A DNA stretch of 64,000 nt from NCBI GenBank assembly GCA_037447655.1, contig JBBHKE010001907.1, forward strand, positions 94,460-158,459, given 5' to 3'. Below the pieces are notes generated by a model, which made no database searches, had not been told where the DNA came from, and worked only from the letters and a program-made list of their open reading frames with translations. Every line of letters begins with the position of its first letter. The stretch's first letter is position 1. The DNA comes from Zygnema cylindricum (taxonomy: Eukaryota; Streptophyta; Zygnematophyceae; Zygnematales; Zygnemataceae). The position numbers and the translations under genes are program-made. This document shows positions 36,772 to 48,954 of the stretch, piece by piece.

Positions 36772-37449
36772 GTACATCAATGAGCATCCACTAGAATGTT
36801 GACAATGGCTTATTGTTGACATTGACGCAGTAATCACAATGCGTGCAAGGATCTGGTTTTTGCAAAACACCACCACGTCATAAAAAGTACAGACGCGGAT
36901 CGAACGGCAATGATCAATTTTCTATTTTTGCATTTTTTCTTAATATGACGATTTGATTAAGTTCCGCGAAAATGGAGATTTTGTGATTAACCCTAATTCT
37001 TTAAAAGATTTCAAACCGCATGAGATTGCATGTAAGTTGATTGTTGCTATCCCACCAAAAGAAAAAGTAGAAGCCAAAAAAATGAGCTTTAAAGCTGAAA
37101 ACCTCAAAAACCTAGCCTGAAAACTTCTGAAAAGACAGTGAAAGAAAGATGTCAACTTTCACAATAGTGTGTAGGGCACATGAAAAAAAAAAAAAAACAA
37201 CTGAGCATTTAGATTTTCTGAGCATTTATTGTGAAAAACAACACGCAAAATTGATATCTACCGATCGTTGAGTATTGGTACAGACATCAAGCTGCGTAAC
37301 ATCCATTGTGTTTCAGATTGATTCGCATCAATAATAAAAAGTCAGATTTTAACAAGATTGTTAAGATACTGGGGGACAATGTTGCGAATCGCTATAAACG
37401 CATTTCTAACCCATAGCTTGTTTTGCCCTCTCAACTCAATGTAGCACTA
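36772..37449. other. Non-coding stretch, no recognised feature
   Basis: Short frames only. No terminal repeats recognised. Confidence 0.4.
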
Positions 37450-37970
37450 TTAATGCATGCATAATGCAATTATGGATCACTGGCCCACCAAATGCACCTT
37501 ATATGAAGTTTTCTAAGATAATATTTGCCCGTTTGACTTTCCCATCAATAAGTGCCACTTGGCACGCAAATATTCTCACCACCTTCACCAGGAGTACGAC
37601 TTTTGAGTCGAACGCAAAAAATCACTGAATTTGCTCCCCTAGCATTTATATGGCTGCCAAAGATGGCCTATAACACAAAAGTCTCAGAGGGCCCAAAATT
37701 ATCTAAGTCCTAAATCCCTCTCTGAACCTCCTACTACTACTGTACCTAACCAATCACAAGACTGTAAGGTACAAGAAGGTACAGGAGCCGCTGTACTTCT
37801 TGTACGGCCATGGTACGGCATGGCTGTCCCACTGACGCTGTCAATTCCTGAGCCACTGTCGCTCCCCCCTTAATGTCCGCTGTCCACTCATGCCTTACCA
37901 CGTGTCATCCACCGACATTTAGCTCAAAAACCGCCAAATGTCCACCTCGGTGCGTCGGCTATGAGCCGTC
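37450..37970 (-). repeat. Degenerate minus-strand copia LTR fragment
   Basis: Follows the D/E-type LTR in reverse: GAGTCGAACGCAAAAAATCA, AATTTGCTCCCCT, CTAAGTCCTAAATCCCTCTC, ACCAATCA, TACGGCATGG and CCACGTGTCATC, in the same order as 44470-44810. It abuts the plus-strand LTR of copia B head to head. It may be the far LTR of element F. Confidence 0.65.
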
Positions 37971-38511
37971 CCATCGGAAACCGAAAAAAAGAAGCCAGCA
38001 TCGCGGAATGGACGATTTGGCGGTTTGCGGCCCCAACCACGCCGTGTGACACGTGGCAACATTACATTGGATAGCGGCATCTCCGAGACATACCATGGCG
38101 AACACAAAAATGACAGGCGTCACCTTCTTGGCCATGTCGTACACTGACCGTACAGAAAGTACTCCAGGCCAAGTACCTTTTCTGTACTGTACACTTAATT
38201 GATTGGCTCCGTACTTCAGTAATAGAGGGATAAGAGAGGGGTTCAGGACTTAGAAAATATTAGGTAGTAGCCTCTCTCCCAGAGCGCTTCTTTATAAAAG
38301 GTCATATTTGTTACTGCTCAGGGGAGCAAATTCAAGGACTCTTTTTGTGGCAGACTCAGGGGAATCAGCTCTTCCAAAGAGTGCAGTTTGGTCAGCCTGT
38401 ATTCTGTCAGGGTGTCAGCAATATTCAAACAAAGCTTAAAGAACTGAGGTTATCCTAAAGGGTTCTAGCAAGCTGCCTACTCTGAGTACCAATGGAGGTC
38501 TCACAGTTGCA
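37971..38511 (+). repeat. Copia B 5' LTR, right half only
   Basis: Matches the right half of the B 3' LTR (about 43345-43869) and ends CTCACAGTTGCA before the primer site. The left half is missing. Gag ATG (38492) lies in it. Confidence 0.85.
38293..38300 (+). promoter_or_regulatory. TATA box of the copia B LTR (TATAAAAG)
   Basis: TATAAAAGGTCAT lies about 200 bp before the gag ATG. The same box is at 43626-43633 in the 3' LTR and at 46373 and 58140 in the D LTRs. Confidence 0.7.
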
Positions 38512-39780
38512 GGTTATGGGCCCACCCTCTAGGGTGCCCATATTCAATGGGACTTGTTTCATCTACTGGGAGAGTATGATGATGGGAGCCCTATGTGAGA
38601 AAAGATTTTGGGGAATAGTGAGTGGGCGAGTAAAGCACCCATCCGGTCTTGCTATTCCTCCAAGGTTTGTAGGAAACAGATTTGGTAGGAAACCAGATCC
38701 ACCGCCATTAGAGGACTCAGAAGACGGAGAAAGCATTGTGATGGAAAATGGTAAAGAAAAAGATAAAACCACACCTATAGCAACCGGATCAGCTTTCATG
38801 TCTCCTATTTCGAGGAACGAGGAGAATGACATCGATACGTGGGACTACAACAACATGACGGCTAAGTACTTTGTTCTCCCTCATCTCACACAAGGACTCG
38901 CAGGTCCTCATTTCCAAGTGGAAAGGGCATCCGATCTGTGGGATACGCTTATAGAGATGTACCGCAACGGTACTATTCAGGAACAGAAGTTAGCAGATTA
39001 AAAGATCAATGGATACTTTCACAAACGAGAGAAGATGATTGATTTTGTGCAATGAGCTGGCTATACTTTTCATGGAGTTAGAGTGTGCCAGAAAGGTAGA
39101 AACCGAGAAGGCAAAGGTTCACTACTTACTTATGAAACTACCCGATGAGTATGAGAACATTGTGAACCGGGTATAAGATCTGCCGGACTCCAGGTGGATA
39201 TGGAATTCCGTAGTTGGTATGATTCTCGTACGAGAGAATACAATCGAAATCCGGAGGGGAGTCAAGAATAGACAAGCCTTGGCGGCCGAAGCAAGTTGGA
39301 AAAACAAAGATTCACGGAAACCCCTTGGAAGTCATGGAGGGGAAGACCTAAAAAATCAATCCGATGAGTCTGGAACAAGGGGACTACAGGTGCTTTGTCA
39401 TTTCTGTAAGAAACGCGGGCATTACATTGCAGAATGTACCAAACTGATCGAGCTTCGAATAAAGGAGGGGCAGACCGAGGTCAAACACGAGGGAAGAAAA
39501 ATGCACTTGTCACACAGGTACTCGAGGAGGAATCCGATGAGGAGGACGATGAACTTCTTTTGGATGAAGAGTTGGAGGCAAAGACACAAGTTGAAATCCC
39601 ACAAAAGCAGAAATTTACTTTCGGTGGACTGAAAGGTGAAGGAGTTAGGATTGTGGATTCAGGTGCTTCCATGCACATGTGGAAGGATAAACATCTATTC
39701 ACTAAGTTGAGAAAGATTCCTACGGTAGAGAATTAATATGGAGATGGGAGGGTAGTTACCACTACTTATGTAGGATCGGT
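38492..39780 (+). pseudogene. Copia B gag and protease (broken)
   Basis: Starts M-E-V inside the LTR and runs through the primer site (Q-V-M-G-P). A TAA at 38999 stands where related copies have Gln, and frame changes follow near 39050 and 39430. The zinc knuckle C-H-F-C-K-K-R-G-H-Y-I-A-E-C is near 39400-39440. The protease motif V-D-S-G-A-S is near 39655. TAA at 39734 follows I-P-T-V-E-N. Confidence 0.85.
38512..38526 (+). other. Copia B primer-binding site (half-tRNA type)
   Basis: GGTTATGGGCCCACC, 15 bases complementary to the end of the 5' half of plant initiator tRNA-Met as I know its sequence. Confidence 0.85.
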
Positions 39781-42700
39781 AGATCTGAAAGTCGTAGTGG
39801 AGGGAAAAACCTCAATAGTTACGTTCTCCCATGTATTATTTATTCCAGAGTTAAACAAAAACCTTATCTCTACATCTGTATTAGATGATAAAGGATTTGA
39901 AATTAGCACCAGAAAAGGAGTTTTTACAGCTAGCTTTGAGGAAGATGTGTACTTCACTGTTGAGAAAGGTAGTCAAGGAATTCATGCTTGCTTTAAGTAA
40001 TGAAAAACTCAAACTGTCTGCTAGTGTCAATGATATTATGTTGTGGCATAAGAGACTTGGGCATGTAAATCTAGAAAAGCTAAAAGGAATGAAAAAGATG
40101 GGAGTAGTTGAAAGGATACGCTTTGGGGAAAATGATAATGTAAGTGATTGCAGTGGGTGTGCTCAGGGTAAAACACACAGGCTACCATTTCCAAAGGAAG
40201 CAACTTATAAAGGAGAAAAAGTCCTTGATTTGGTACACACGGAGATTTGGGGACAAGTAAGAGTGCCATCACCCGGAGGAAAAAGATTTATGCTAACCAT
40301 TACCGATGATTGGTCTCGCTACTCCCGAGTATACTTACTGAAAAACAAATCAGAAACTCCGGAGTATTTCAAACAATATAAAACATGGGCCGAGAAGCTT
40401 CACGAGACCTCAATAAAAAGAGTAAGAAGTGACAATAGAGGGGAATATTCCTCCAATCAGTTTGAGTTCTTAAGAGAGGATGGTGTGCAACATCAAAAGA
40501 CAGTTCCGGAAAACCCGGAACAGAATGGTGTTGCCGAGAAATTGAATAGGACACTGAATGATAGTGCCCGGAGTATGTTGTCAGATAAAAGGATAGGAAA
40601 AAGATTTTGGGTCGAAGCTATGAATTGTGCTAATTATTTGAGAAATAGAGTACTTACATCGGCGGTGAAAGACCAAAATCCATATGAGAGATGGACCGGG
40701 CAAAAACCAAATCTATCTCACTTAAAGGTTTTTGGTAGTAAAGTCTTCAGTTTAGATACAAACAGATCTAACTGGAAACTAGATCCTAAAGGGAAACGCG
40801 GATAGTTGCTAGGATATGATTAGGATGTAAAAGGGTATATAGTGTATGATCTAAAAAGAGAAGATATAATTCTAGTAAAACACCTGGTAGCTATGGATGA
40901 AGGGAAGTCAGTAGATCCCTTCAAATCCTCAAAGTTTGTCAGAATCAGATTTGCATCAAACAATTCTGATGACTTTCACCTTCCTAACTATCCGGGTCTC
41001 CAAGAAGATGATACTCTTACAAGGTCGGACGATATCCTTGCAGGCTCAAAACAAACCGAGAAAGACTTGGAAACAACGATGACACCTATACCTGAAGCGG
41101 AAGGCGTGGTGGAAACTGTTATGGATCCAAGGGACATGGGAGAAGTCGTGGTGATTCGAAAGAATCAACGGGAACCATCTATTCTGGCCGCATATTTTGA
41201 TAGAGGAAGAAGAAGCAACAAAAGGCTTCAAGAGAAACAAGTTAACAACAAGGTATCTAAACTTTCTCATCTTGATGAACCTCAAACATATGGAGAGGCA
41301 ATGAACTGCACGGAGAGAAACCGGTGGAATACATCCATCAATGAAGAGATGGCTTCAATCATGGCGGCTGACACATGGGAATTAGTGGACTGTCCACCTG
41401 ATCGCAAAGCAATTGGATGTAAATGGGTTTTGAAGTTAAAACTGAATCCTGACAATACTATTGAGCGGTATAAGGCTCGGTTAGTGGTCAAAGGTTTTAC
41501 TTAGAAAGAGGGAATAGACTACGAAGAAACCTTTGCTCCGATCGTCAGATTTCCCTCGGTCAGGATATTTCTCAGTCTAGCAGCTGTAGAAGACATGTAA
41601 GTATAACGGATGGACATCAAAACTGCCTTCTTGCATGGAGAACTAGAGGAGGACATCTTCATGCGACAGCCGGAAGGGTTCGTGGAACAAGGAGAAGAAA
41701 GTAAGGTATGCGGGTTGACCAAATCTCTCTATGGTTTGAAACAGGCACCCAGACAGTGGAACAAGAAACTTGATGAGTTCTTTACTGGTCTGGGATACAT
41801 TCGGATAAATTCAGATAATTCAATTTATGTTTTTGAAGATGAGAAAGGTGTCATCTTTATTGCAATTTATGTAGATGATTTTCTTGTTCTGAGTAAGTCA
41901 ATGGAGAAAATCAACAAAACTAAAAACAGATCTGAAGGGAAAATTCGAGATGAAGGACACGGGGGTGGCGAGATATATTCTGGGAATTCAAGTAGAGAGA
42001 GATAGAGAGAAGAGAATAATTAGACTAACTCAGAAAGAGGCAATTGGACACATGTTGAAAAAATTTCAGATGGACAAAGCCAAGAGTTGTACAACTCCCA
42101 TGGATCTATAGAATGGAAGTGAGGGGAATGAGGAAGGAGACATCCTAATTCTAGATGATAAACAAGGTCCAAAAGAGAGGAAGTTCATACAGACTATCCC
42201 ATACAGATAGGTAGTGGGCAGTCTGATTTATTTCATAAATTGTACCAGACCGGATTTGGCAGCAGCTGTAGGAGTGCTAAGTAGGAGTCTAAATGCTCCT
42301 ACCAAAAGGGATTGGGAAGGTGCTAAGAGGGTCTTCAGATATCTCATAGGAACTAGGGATCTATGGCTGTATCTGGGTGGGGAAAATACTGGCATCACTA
42401 CTTGGAATGATGCCAGCTATGGGGATGCTCAGATGCGAAGATGTACAATTGGATATGTGTTGTATGTGGGGAATGGTGCTTGTTGCTGCAGCAGTAAGAA
42501 GCAAAAGGTCATTGCTCAGTCCACTATGGAGGATGAGTATATGGTATCTTGCTCTGCTGTGAAGGAATTGATGTTGGTCAAAACCTTGCTTGGTGAATTA
42601 AGACATCTTAAGATTGGATTTCAGAAAATATTCTGTGATAATCAAGCAGCAATTGCAATTGCTACTAATCGTAGAACATCACTCCAAAGCAAAGCACATG

Positions 42701-42855
42701 GATATCAGACTTATCTTTTTTAGGGAAAAGGTGGAGAACAAAATAATAAGTCTAGAATATAGACCAGATAGTGAAATGGTGGCAGACATGATGACAAAGC
42801 CTTTGCCTTCTCCTAAATAAATATTTTGCAGAGAAAAGTTTTGACTTAAACTAAA
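39781..42855 (+). pseudogene. Copia B pol: integrase, RT, RNase H (broken)
   Basis: Pre-integrase W-H-K-R-L-G-H near 40045. The integrase core has H-T-E-I-W-G where relatives have H-T-D-I-W-G, so the first catalytic Asp is Glu; the later S-D-N and N-G-V-A-E are kept. RT has Y-V-D-D near 41868. RNase H spans about 42214-42820 and ends A-D-M-M-T-K-P-L-P. Frame changes near 39990, 41940 and 42690 plus scattered stops (40803, 41503, 42109, 42208) inactivate it. Confidence 0.9.
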
Positions 42856-42867
42856 AGGTGACTAGAA

Positions 42868-42878
42868 AATAAGGGGAG
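42868..42878 (+). other. Copia B polypurine tract
   Basis: AATAAGGGGAG directly before the 3' LTR. Confidence 0.6.
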
Positions 42879-43869
42879 TGTTGAAATTAAAAGGCTTTCT
42901 TATCTATTTTCTAGGTTTTTTAAGTAATCTAAAACGAGGAAGGAAAAACATAGGCAACCTGCTTCTAACTTCTCTGTCTAGCCCCATACTTGTCGTAGTC
43001 AATGGAGGTTGAAGAAGAAGCTAGAGCCATGGCTGCCTATGCTTCTCCTAGAGTCAGAAGGCAGTTCTTTATTAAACTTACCAAAAAGGTTAACGGACCC
43101 AGGATTTGATCATGGTACCTACCGTTCGTCTGAATAGACCAGCGTCGTTACCATGTAGCCTAACACCTGTGTCGAGGTATATAGGGTACGATATCTACTT
43201 AAATATGAACAAATTGGAAAGTTCACTTAACTGACGAACGGACCATACTCACATAGATATAGTTAGATAGAATCACATCTAAAAATACCACTTGTATTTT
43301 AACGTCTATAAATTAAGCCCGATACCAATCGGACGGCGTAGAAAGAAGCCGACATCGCGGAATGGACGATTTGGCGGTTTGGACACGTGGCAACTTTACA
43401 TTGGATAGCGGCATCTCCGGAACATACCATGGCGAACCCGAAAATGGCAAGCGTCACCTTCTTGGCCATGTCGTACACTGGCCGTACAGAAAGTACTCCG
43501 GGCCAAGTACCTTTCTGTACTGTGCACTTAAATAATTGGCTCCTTACTTCAATAGTAGAGGGATAAGAGAGGGGTTCAGGACTTAGAAAATATTAAGTAG
43601 CAGCCTCTCTCCCAGAGCGCTTCTATATAAAAGGTCATCTTTGACCATTGATAATTTATTGCTCAGAGGAGCAAATTCAAGGATTCTTTTTGTCACAGAC
43701 TCATGAGCTCTTCCAGGGGGTGTAGGCTCTTCCAAAGGGTGTAGTTTCGTCAGTCTGTATTTTGTCAAGGTGTCAGCAATATTCAGACAAAGTTTGAAAA
43801 ACAGAGGTTATCCTAGAGGCTTCTAGCAAGCTGCCTACTCTGAGTACCAATGGAGGTCTCAGAGTTGCA
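42879..43869 (+). repeat. Copia B 3' LTR (991 bp)
   Basis: Begins TGTTGAAATTAAAAGG and ends CTCAGAGTTGCA. Contains a TATA box at 43626 and a tRNA-like hairpin near 43089-43130 (AACGG/CCGTT stem around AGGATTTGATCATGG). It abuts RT sequence of element F. Confidence 0.9.
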
Positions 43870-44310
43870 TTGTGGCGCGTGCTTAAGTCCATACAACAAC
43901 TTGATCAATTTGCACACCTTATTTACTTGTCTATTCTCCACGAAACCTTTCGTTTGCTTCATGTTTTGTTCTTGTTGAACCTCCATGTTTTTCCTTGCTT
44001 CCAGACCACGGAGAATTCTCACCAGCGAAACAAAGGTACCCTCATAATCTTTCCCATCTTTCTGTTTTTCTTCGAGTCTTTTACTACTCTTTTTTCCTCC
44101 TTGAAGTTCAGCTGTTCATATTGATGGTATCCTCGGATTCTTCTTTGGATGCTCCTCAGATTTGCTATCTATGGAGACCTGTTCAGTTACTTCTTCTTTC
44201 TTTTCGTCCGGCATAGGAAGAATCTCTTCTTCCACTTCAAATTTTCCTTCTGTTGTACTTGCATTGACTTGATGAGTTGTCTCCCCCGTTACATCTTTTG
44301 TTTCAAAGTC
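43870..44310 (-). pseudogene. Element F, linker and start of RT (minus)
   Basis: Reading minus: an acidic linker rich in E and K, then V-C-K-L-I-K-L-L-Y-G-L-K-H-A-P, the RT region around the conserved L-Y-G-L-K motif. Cut at 43869 by copia B and at 44311 by a solo LTR. Confidence 0.75.
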
Positions 44311-44315
44311 ATAGT

Positions 44316-45385
44316 TGAAACTCTGAGACCTCCATAAGTCCTCAAAGTGGACAGCTTCCAAGAAGCCTCTAGGATAATCCTGACCCCTTTGTGTTTCAGC
44401 AAAAACAACTGCCACCCTGGCAGACAAAAACTCTGACCACCTACACCGTTGTGAAGGCAAGACTCTCCTCAGTCAATTGCAAAAAGAATCTCTGAATTTG
44501 CTCCCCTGAGCAGTAAGTTATGGAGGGTCAAAGTTGACCTTTTGTACAGAAGCTCTATGGGAGAGAGGGTCCTATCTCCTAATTTTTCTAAGTCCTATCT
44601 CTCTCACAGACTCTATCTACTGATGTACGGAACCAATCAGGTACAAATCAGGTTACAGTTCCGTCGCAAAAGGACAGCTATCGGTGTTCTTTATGTAAGG
44701 ACATTGTACGACATGGCCTAAATGTCGACACATGTCATATCCGGATTCGGTGTCATAATCTCCGGAGATTCCACTATCCAATGTAATTTCGCCACGTGTC
44801 ATCTGATGTGGCGATGGCCACAAACAGCCGAATTCTTTTTCCGCGATCTCGGCGCTAATTCCGGCCGTCTTATTAAATTCGGATTTAATCGTAGCCGTAA
44901 TAAATACATGCGCGGTTTTCGTTTCACTTAAGAAATAAATGCGCGGTATTGATTTCTTGTCCGTACCGTAATCCGTACTTATACATTACCGGATCTATGT
45001 ATCCCGTAAACAATTACAGTTAAATGATTTATCCTACGTATACATGTTTAAATAATTATCAAACTATATACTATGTAACACTAGTTCTTAGACTTAACGG
45101 CTAAGGCTACCGGCTATCCACTGTCTGCCGGCCGGTAGGTACAGGGATCAAATCCTGTGGCCGGCACATACCTTTTAGATAAAATAAACCCCTAACTAAT
45201 ATAAATTTCCCGTAAACCTCTGGATAGCCTAGGTAGCCATGGCTCTAGCTCCCTCTCGAATTTCTCAGTGACTGCGACAAGTTTGAGAGTTGGAGAGAGA
45301 AGTTAGAGGTAGACTGCCTCGGCTTCTTTCTATATTTCTATTTAGACCTAGAAAATACTAAAAAAATGGACCATTAATTTCTACA
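44316..45385 (-). repeat. Solo LTR (1070 bp) with perfect ATAGT duplication
   Basis: Reading minus, it begins TGTAGAAATTAATGG and ends CTCAGAGTTTCA. Flanked by ATAGT at 44311-44315 and 45386-45390. It interrupts F pol. No internal sequence remains, so it arose by LTR-LTR recombination. Its TATA position reads TACAAAAG. Confidence 0.92.
45126..45166. other. tRNA top-half-like hairpin in the LTR
   Basis: TGCCGGC..GCCGGCA outer stem (7 bp) encloses ACAGG-GATCAAAT-CCTGT, which resembles a T-arm and Pol III B box on the strand antisense to the LTR. Equivalents: 45772-45812, 48618-48658, 54001-54041, 61326-61366 and 60218-60262. Confidence 0.65.
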
Positions 45386-45562
45386 ATAGTCGGTTTCAAA
45401 TTTGATTTTGACAATTTTGTTGTATTTGATGAGATGTACAGATTTTCCTTCATCTATTACAACTAGATGCTTTATCAAGATTTTATCTTTCTCGTCAAGA
45501 TCATAGACTCTATATCCTTTTACCTCCACATCATATCCCACTATGTATCCGGGTTTACCCTT
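45386..45562 (-). pseudogene. Element F, end of integrase region (minus)
   Basis: K-G-K-P-G-Y-I-V-G-Y-D then V-K-G-Y-R-V-Y-D-L, the conserved region after the integrase core. It continues 58371 onward once D is removed. Confidence 0.8.
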
Positions 45563-46602
45563 TATAGAAATTAATGGTTTTAAAGTATTTTCTAGGTCTG
45601 AAAAGAAATAAAGAAGCCGAGGCAGTCTATCTCTAACTTCTTTCTCCAAACTCTCAAACTCGTCGCAGTCACTGAGAAATTGGAGAGGAAGCTAGAGCCA
45701 TGGCTACCTAGGCTATCCTGAGGTTTACGAGAAATTTATATTAGTTAAGGTTTATTTATTTAAAATGTATGTGCCGGCGACAGGAATTGATCCTTGTACC
45801 TGCCGGCCGGCAGACAGGAAATAGCCGGTAGCCTTAACCGTTAAGTCTAGGATTGATGTTATGTGGTATATAGTTTGATAATTAATTAAATATGTATACG
45901 TACGATAATTCATTTAACTATAATAGATTACGGGATACATAGATCCGGTAATATATAAAGTACGGATTACCGTACGGACTAAAAATCAATACCGCGCATT
46001 TGTTTCGTAAGTGAAACAAATACAGCGCATGTATTTATTATGGCTACGATTAAATTAGATTCTAATCGGACGGCCGCAATTAGCGCTGAGATCGCAGAGG
46101 AAGATTTCAGCGGTTTGTGGCCATTGCCACATCGGATGACGCGTGGCGAAATTACGTTGGATCGTGGAATCTCCGGAGATTATGGCACCGAATCCGGATA
46201 TGACATTTAGGCCATGTCGTACAATGTTCGTACCTAAAGTACACCGGCAGCTGTACTTTTGCGTACGGAACTATATTCTGATTGGTTCCGTACATCAGTA
46301 GATAGAGTCTGTGAGAGTGATAGGACTTAGAAAAATTTAGAAGATAGGACCCTCTCTCCCAGAGAGCTTCTGTATAAAAGGTCAACTTTGACCCTCCATA
46401 ACTTACTGCTCAGTGGAGCAAATTCAGAGATTCTTTTTGCTATCGACTCAGGGGAGTCTTGCCTTCACAAGGGTGCAGGTGGTCAGGGTTTTTGTCTGCC
46501 AGGGTGGCAATTATTTTTGCTGAAACACAAAAGGGTCAGGATTATGCTAGAGGCTTCTTGGAAGCTGTCTACTCTGAGGACTTATAAGGTCTCAGAGTTT
46601 CA
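45563..46602 (+). repeat. Copia D 5' LTR (1040 bp)
   Basis: Starts TATAGAAATTAATGG (TG mutated to TA) and ends CTCAGAGTTTCA. TATA box TATAAAAG at 46373-46380, followed by GGTCAACTTTGACC (46380-46393), an inverted pair of TTGACC motifs. The gag ATG seen in E is mutated here to ATA. Confidence 0.92.
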
Positions 46603-47821
46603 GGTTATGGGCCCACCCTCTAGGGTACCAATCTTTAATGGAACTGGTTTCATATACGGGGAAAGTATGATGATAGGAGCTCTATGCGAAAAAACGTTTT
46701 GGGGGATAGAGAGTGGACGGTTGGGGCGTCCATCAAGTCTTGGAATTCCTCCATGGTTAGGAGGAACCAGATTCACCAGGAAAGAGGATCCACCTTCAAC
46801 GGAGAAAGCAAAAAAAGGAGAGGTGGTGGACAAAGGAAAGGAGAAGGAGACGACCACACCAATACCAACTGGTTCGAAATTCATGTCACCTATTCCGAGG
46901 AACGAGGAGAATGATACTGAAACCTGAGACTTCAACAATATGGCGGCAAAGTACTTCATCCTACGCCATCTCACTCAAGGACTTGCATGTCCTCATTTGC
47001 AGGTAGAAAGGGCATCCAATCTTTGGATGGCTCTCATAGAGATGTACTGAAGTGGTACGATTCAGCAACAACAGTTGGCTGATCAGAAAGTTAAGGAGTA
47101 TGTATACAAAGGGGGAAATATGTTGGATTTTTGCAATGAGCTTGCTACACTCTTCATGGAGCTAGAGAGTGCGGGAAAAGATTTTAGTGAAAAAGAAAAG
47201 GTTAACTGTTTACTGATGAAGTTACCTGATGAGTTCGAGAACATAGTCAACCGTGTGCAGGACTTGCCGGACTCAAGGTGGATATGGAACTCAGTGGTAG
47301 GGATGATTCTCGTTCGAGAGAATACAATTGAGATCCGAAGGGGAGGAAAGAGTGGCCAAGCCTTGGCAACAGCGACTGATTGGAGGAACAAGGATTCCCG
47401 AAAACCGGTCAGAAACTATGGGGGTAGGGAGCAGAAAAAACAGGCCGACGAGTTCGAACAAAGGGCTCCCAAAGGTTTATGTCATTTTTGTAAGAAACCA
47501 AGGCACTATATGGCAGAGTGCACTAAGCTAACCGAGCTTCGGTAAAAAAAAAGGGCAGACCGGTGGTACCCCGAGAGGAAAGAAAAAGGCCCTTGTCACA
47601 CAGGTACTTGAGGCGGAATCCGAGGACGAGGACGATGAGCGCCTTTTGGATGAGGAGTTGGAGGCGAAAAACGAGGTCAAAATTCCACGAAGGCAGAAAT
47701 GTGTTTACGGTGGATTGAAAAGTGAAGCAGGCTGGATTGTAGATTCAGGTGCCTCCATGCACATGTGTAAGGATAGACACCTGTTCACTAAGAGAAGAAA
47801 GATTCCCACCGTAGAGAAAGA
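46585..47821 (+). pseudogene. Copia D gag and protease start (broken)
   Basis: Frame enters from the LTR (V-S-E-F-Q-V-M-G-P). A TGA at 46925 stands where relatives have Trp, and another TGA is near 47048. From 47075 the frame is open to 47545, including the zinc knuckle C-H-F-C-K-K-P-R-H-Y-M-A-E-C. The protease motif V-D-S-G-A-S is near 47740. The gene is cut at 47821 by element E. Confidence 0.88.
46603..46617 (+). other. Copia D primer-binding site (half-tRNA type)
   Basis: GGTTATGGGCCCACC directly after the LTR, translated as V-M-G-P-P. Confidence 0.85.
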
Positions 47822-48859
47822 TGAAACTCTGAGACCTCCATAAGTCCTCAGAGTAGACAGCTTCCAAGAAGCCTCTAGGATAATCCTGACCCCTTTGTGT
47901 TCCAGCAAAAATAACTGCCACCCTGGCGACAAAAACCCTGACCACATGCTACCCTGTGAAGGCAAGACTCCCTTGAGTTGATAGCAAAAAGAATCTCTAA
48001 ATTTGCTCCCCTGAGTAGTAAGTTATGGAGGGTCAAAGTTGACCTTTTATACAGAAGCTCTCTGGGAGAGGGGGTCCTATCTTTAATTTTTCAAAGTCCT
48101 ATCTCTCTCACATACTCTATCTACTGATGTACGGAACCAATCAGAATTGAGTTCCGTACGCAAAAGTACAGCTGCCGGTGTACTTTATGTACGGACATTG
48201 TACGACATGGCTTAAATGTCGACACATGTCATATCTGGATTCGTGCCATAATCTCCGGAGATTCCACGATCCAACGAAATTTCGCCACGCGTCATTCGAT
48301 TTGGCGATGGCCACAAACCGCCGAAATCTTCCTCCGCGATCTCGGCGCTAATCTCGGCCCTCCGATTAAATTCGGATTTAATCTTAGCCGTAATAAATAC
48401 TTGCACGGTATTTGTTTCAATTACGAAACAAATGCGCGGTATTGATTTTTGTCCGCACCATAATTCGTACATTATATATTACTGGATCTATGTATCCCGT
48501 AATCCATTTTAGTAAAATGATTTATCCCACGTATAATCATATAAATAAATATCGTACTATATAATACTTAACACTACTGCTAGACTTAACGGCTAAGGCT
48601 ACCGACTATTTCCTGTCTGCCGGCCGGTAGGTGCAAGGATCAATTCCTGCCGCCAGCACATACCTTTTAATTAAATAAACCCTAACTAATATAAATTTCG
48701 CGTAAACCTCAAGATAGCCTAGGTAGCTATGGCTCTAGCATCCTCTCCAATTTCTCAGTGACTGCGACAAGTTTGGAGAGAGAAGTTAGAGGTAGACTGC
48801 CTCGGCTTTTTTATTTCTTTTCAGACCTAGAAAATACTTTAAAACCATTAGTTTCTACA
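47822..48859 (-). repeat. Copia E 3' LTR (1038 bp)
   Basis: Reading minus it begins TGTAGAAACTAATGG and ends CTCAGAGTTTCA. The TATA box is intact (complement near 48042). The polypurine tract AAATAAGGGGAG lies at 48860-48871 on the minus strand. Confidence 0.92.
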
Positions 48860-48954
48860 CTCCCCTTATTTTCTAGTCTATTTTAATTTCAGACCACACT
48901 TCTCCCTGCAAAAAATTAGCTTAGGGGAAGGCACAGGTTTGGTCATCATATCTG

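Noticed and set aside
42879-43869. Target duplication for copia B
   Set aside because: The left LTR end is missing, so no flank can be compared with TTGTG at 43870-43874.
45126-45166. A true tRNA gene
   Set aside because: Only the acceptor and T-arm half pairs well; no anticodon arm of normal size, and the outer 5' strand directly abuts the T-arm. Reported as tRNA-like only.
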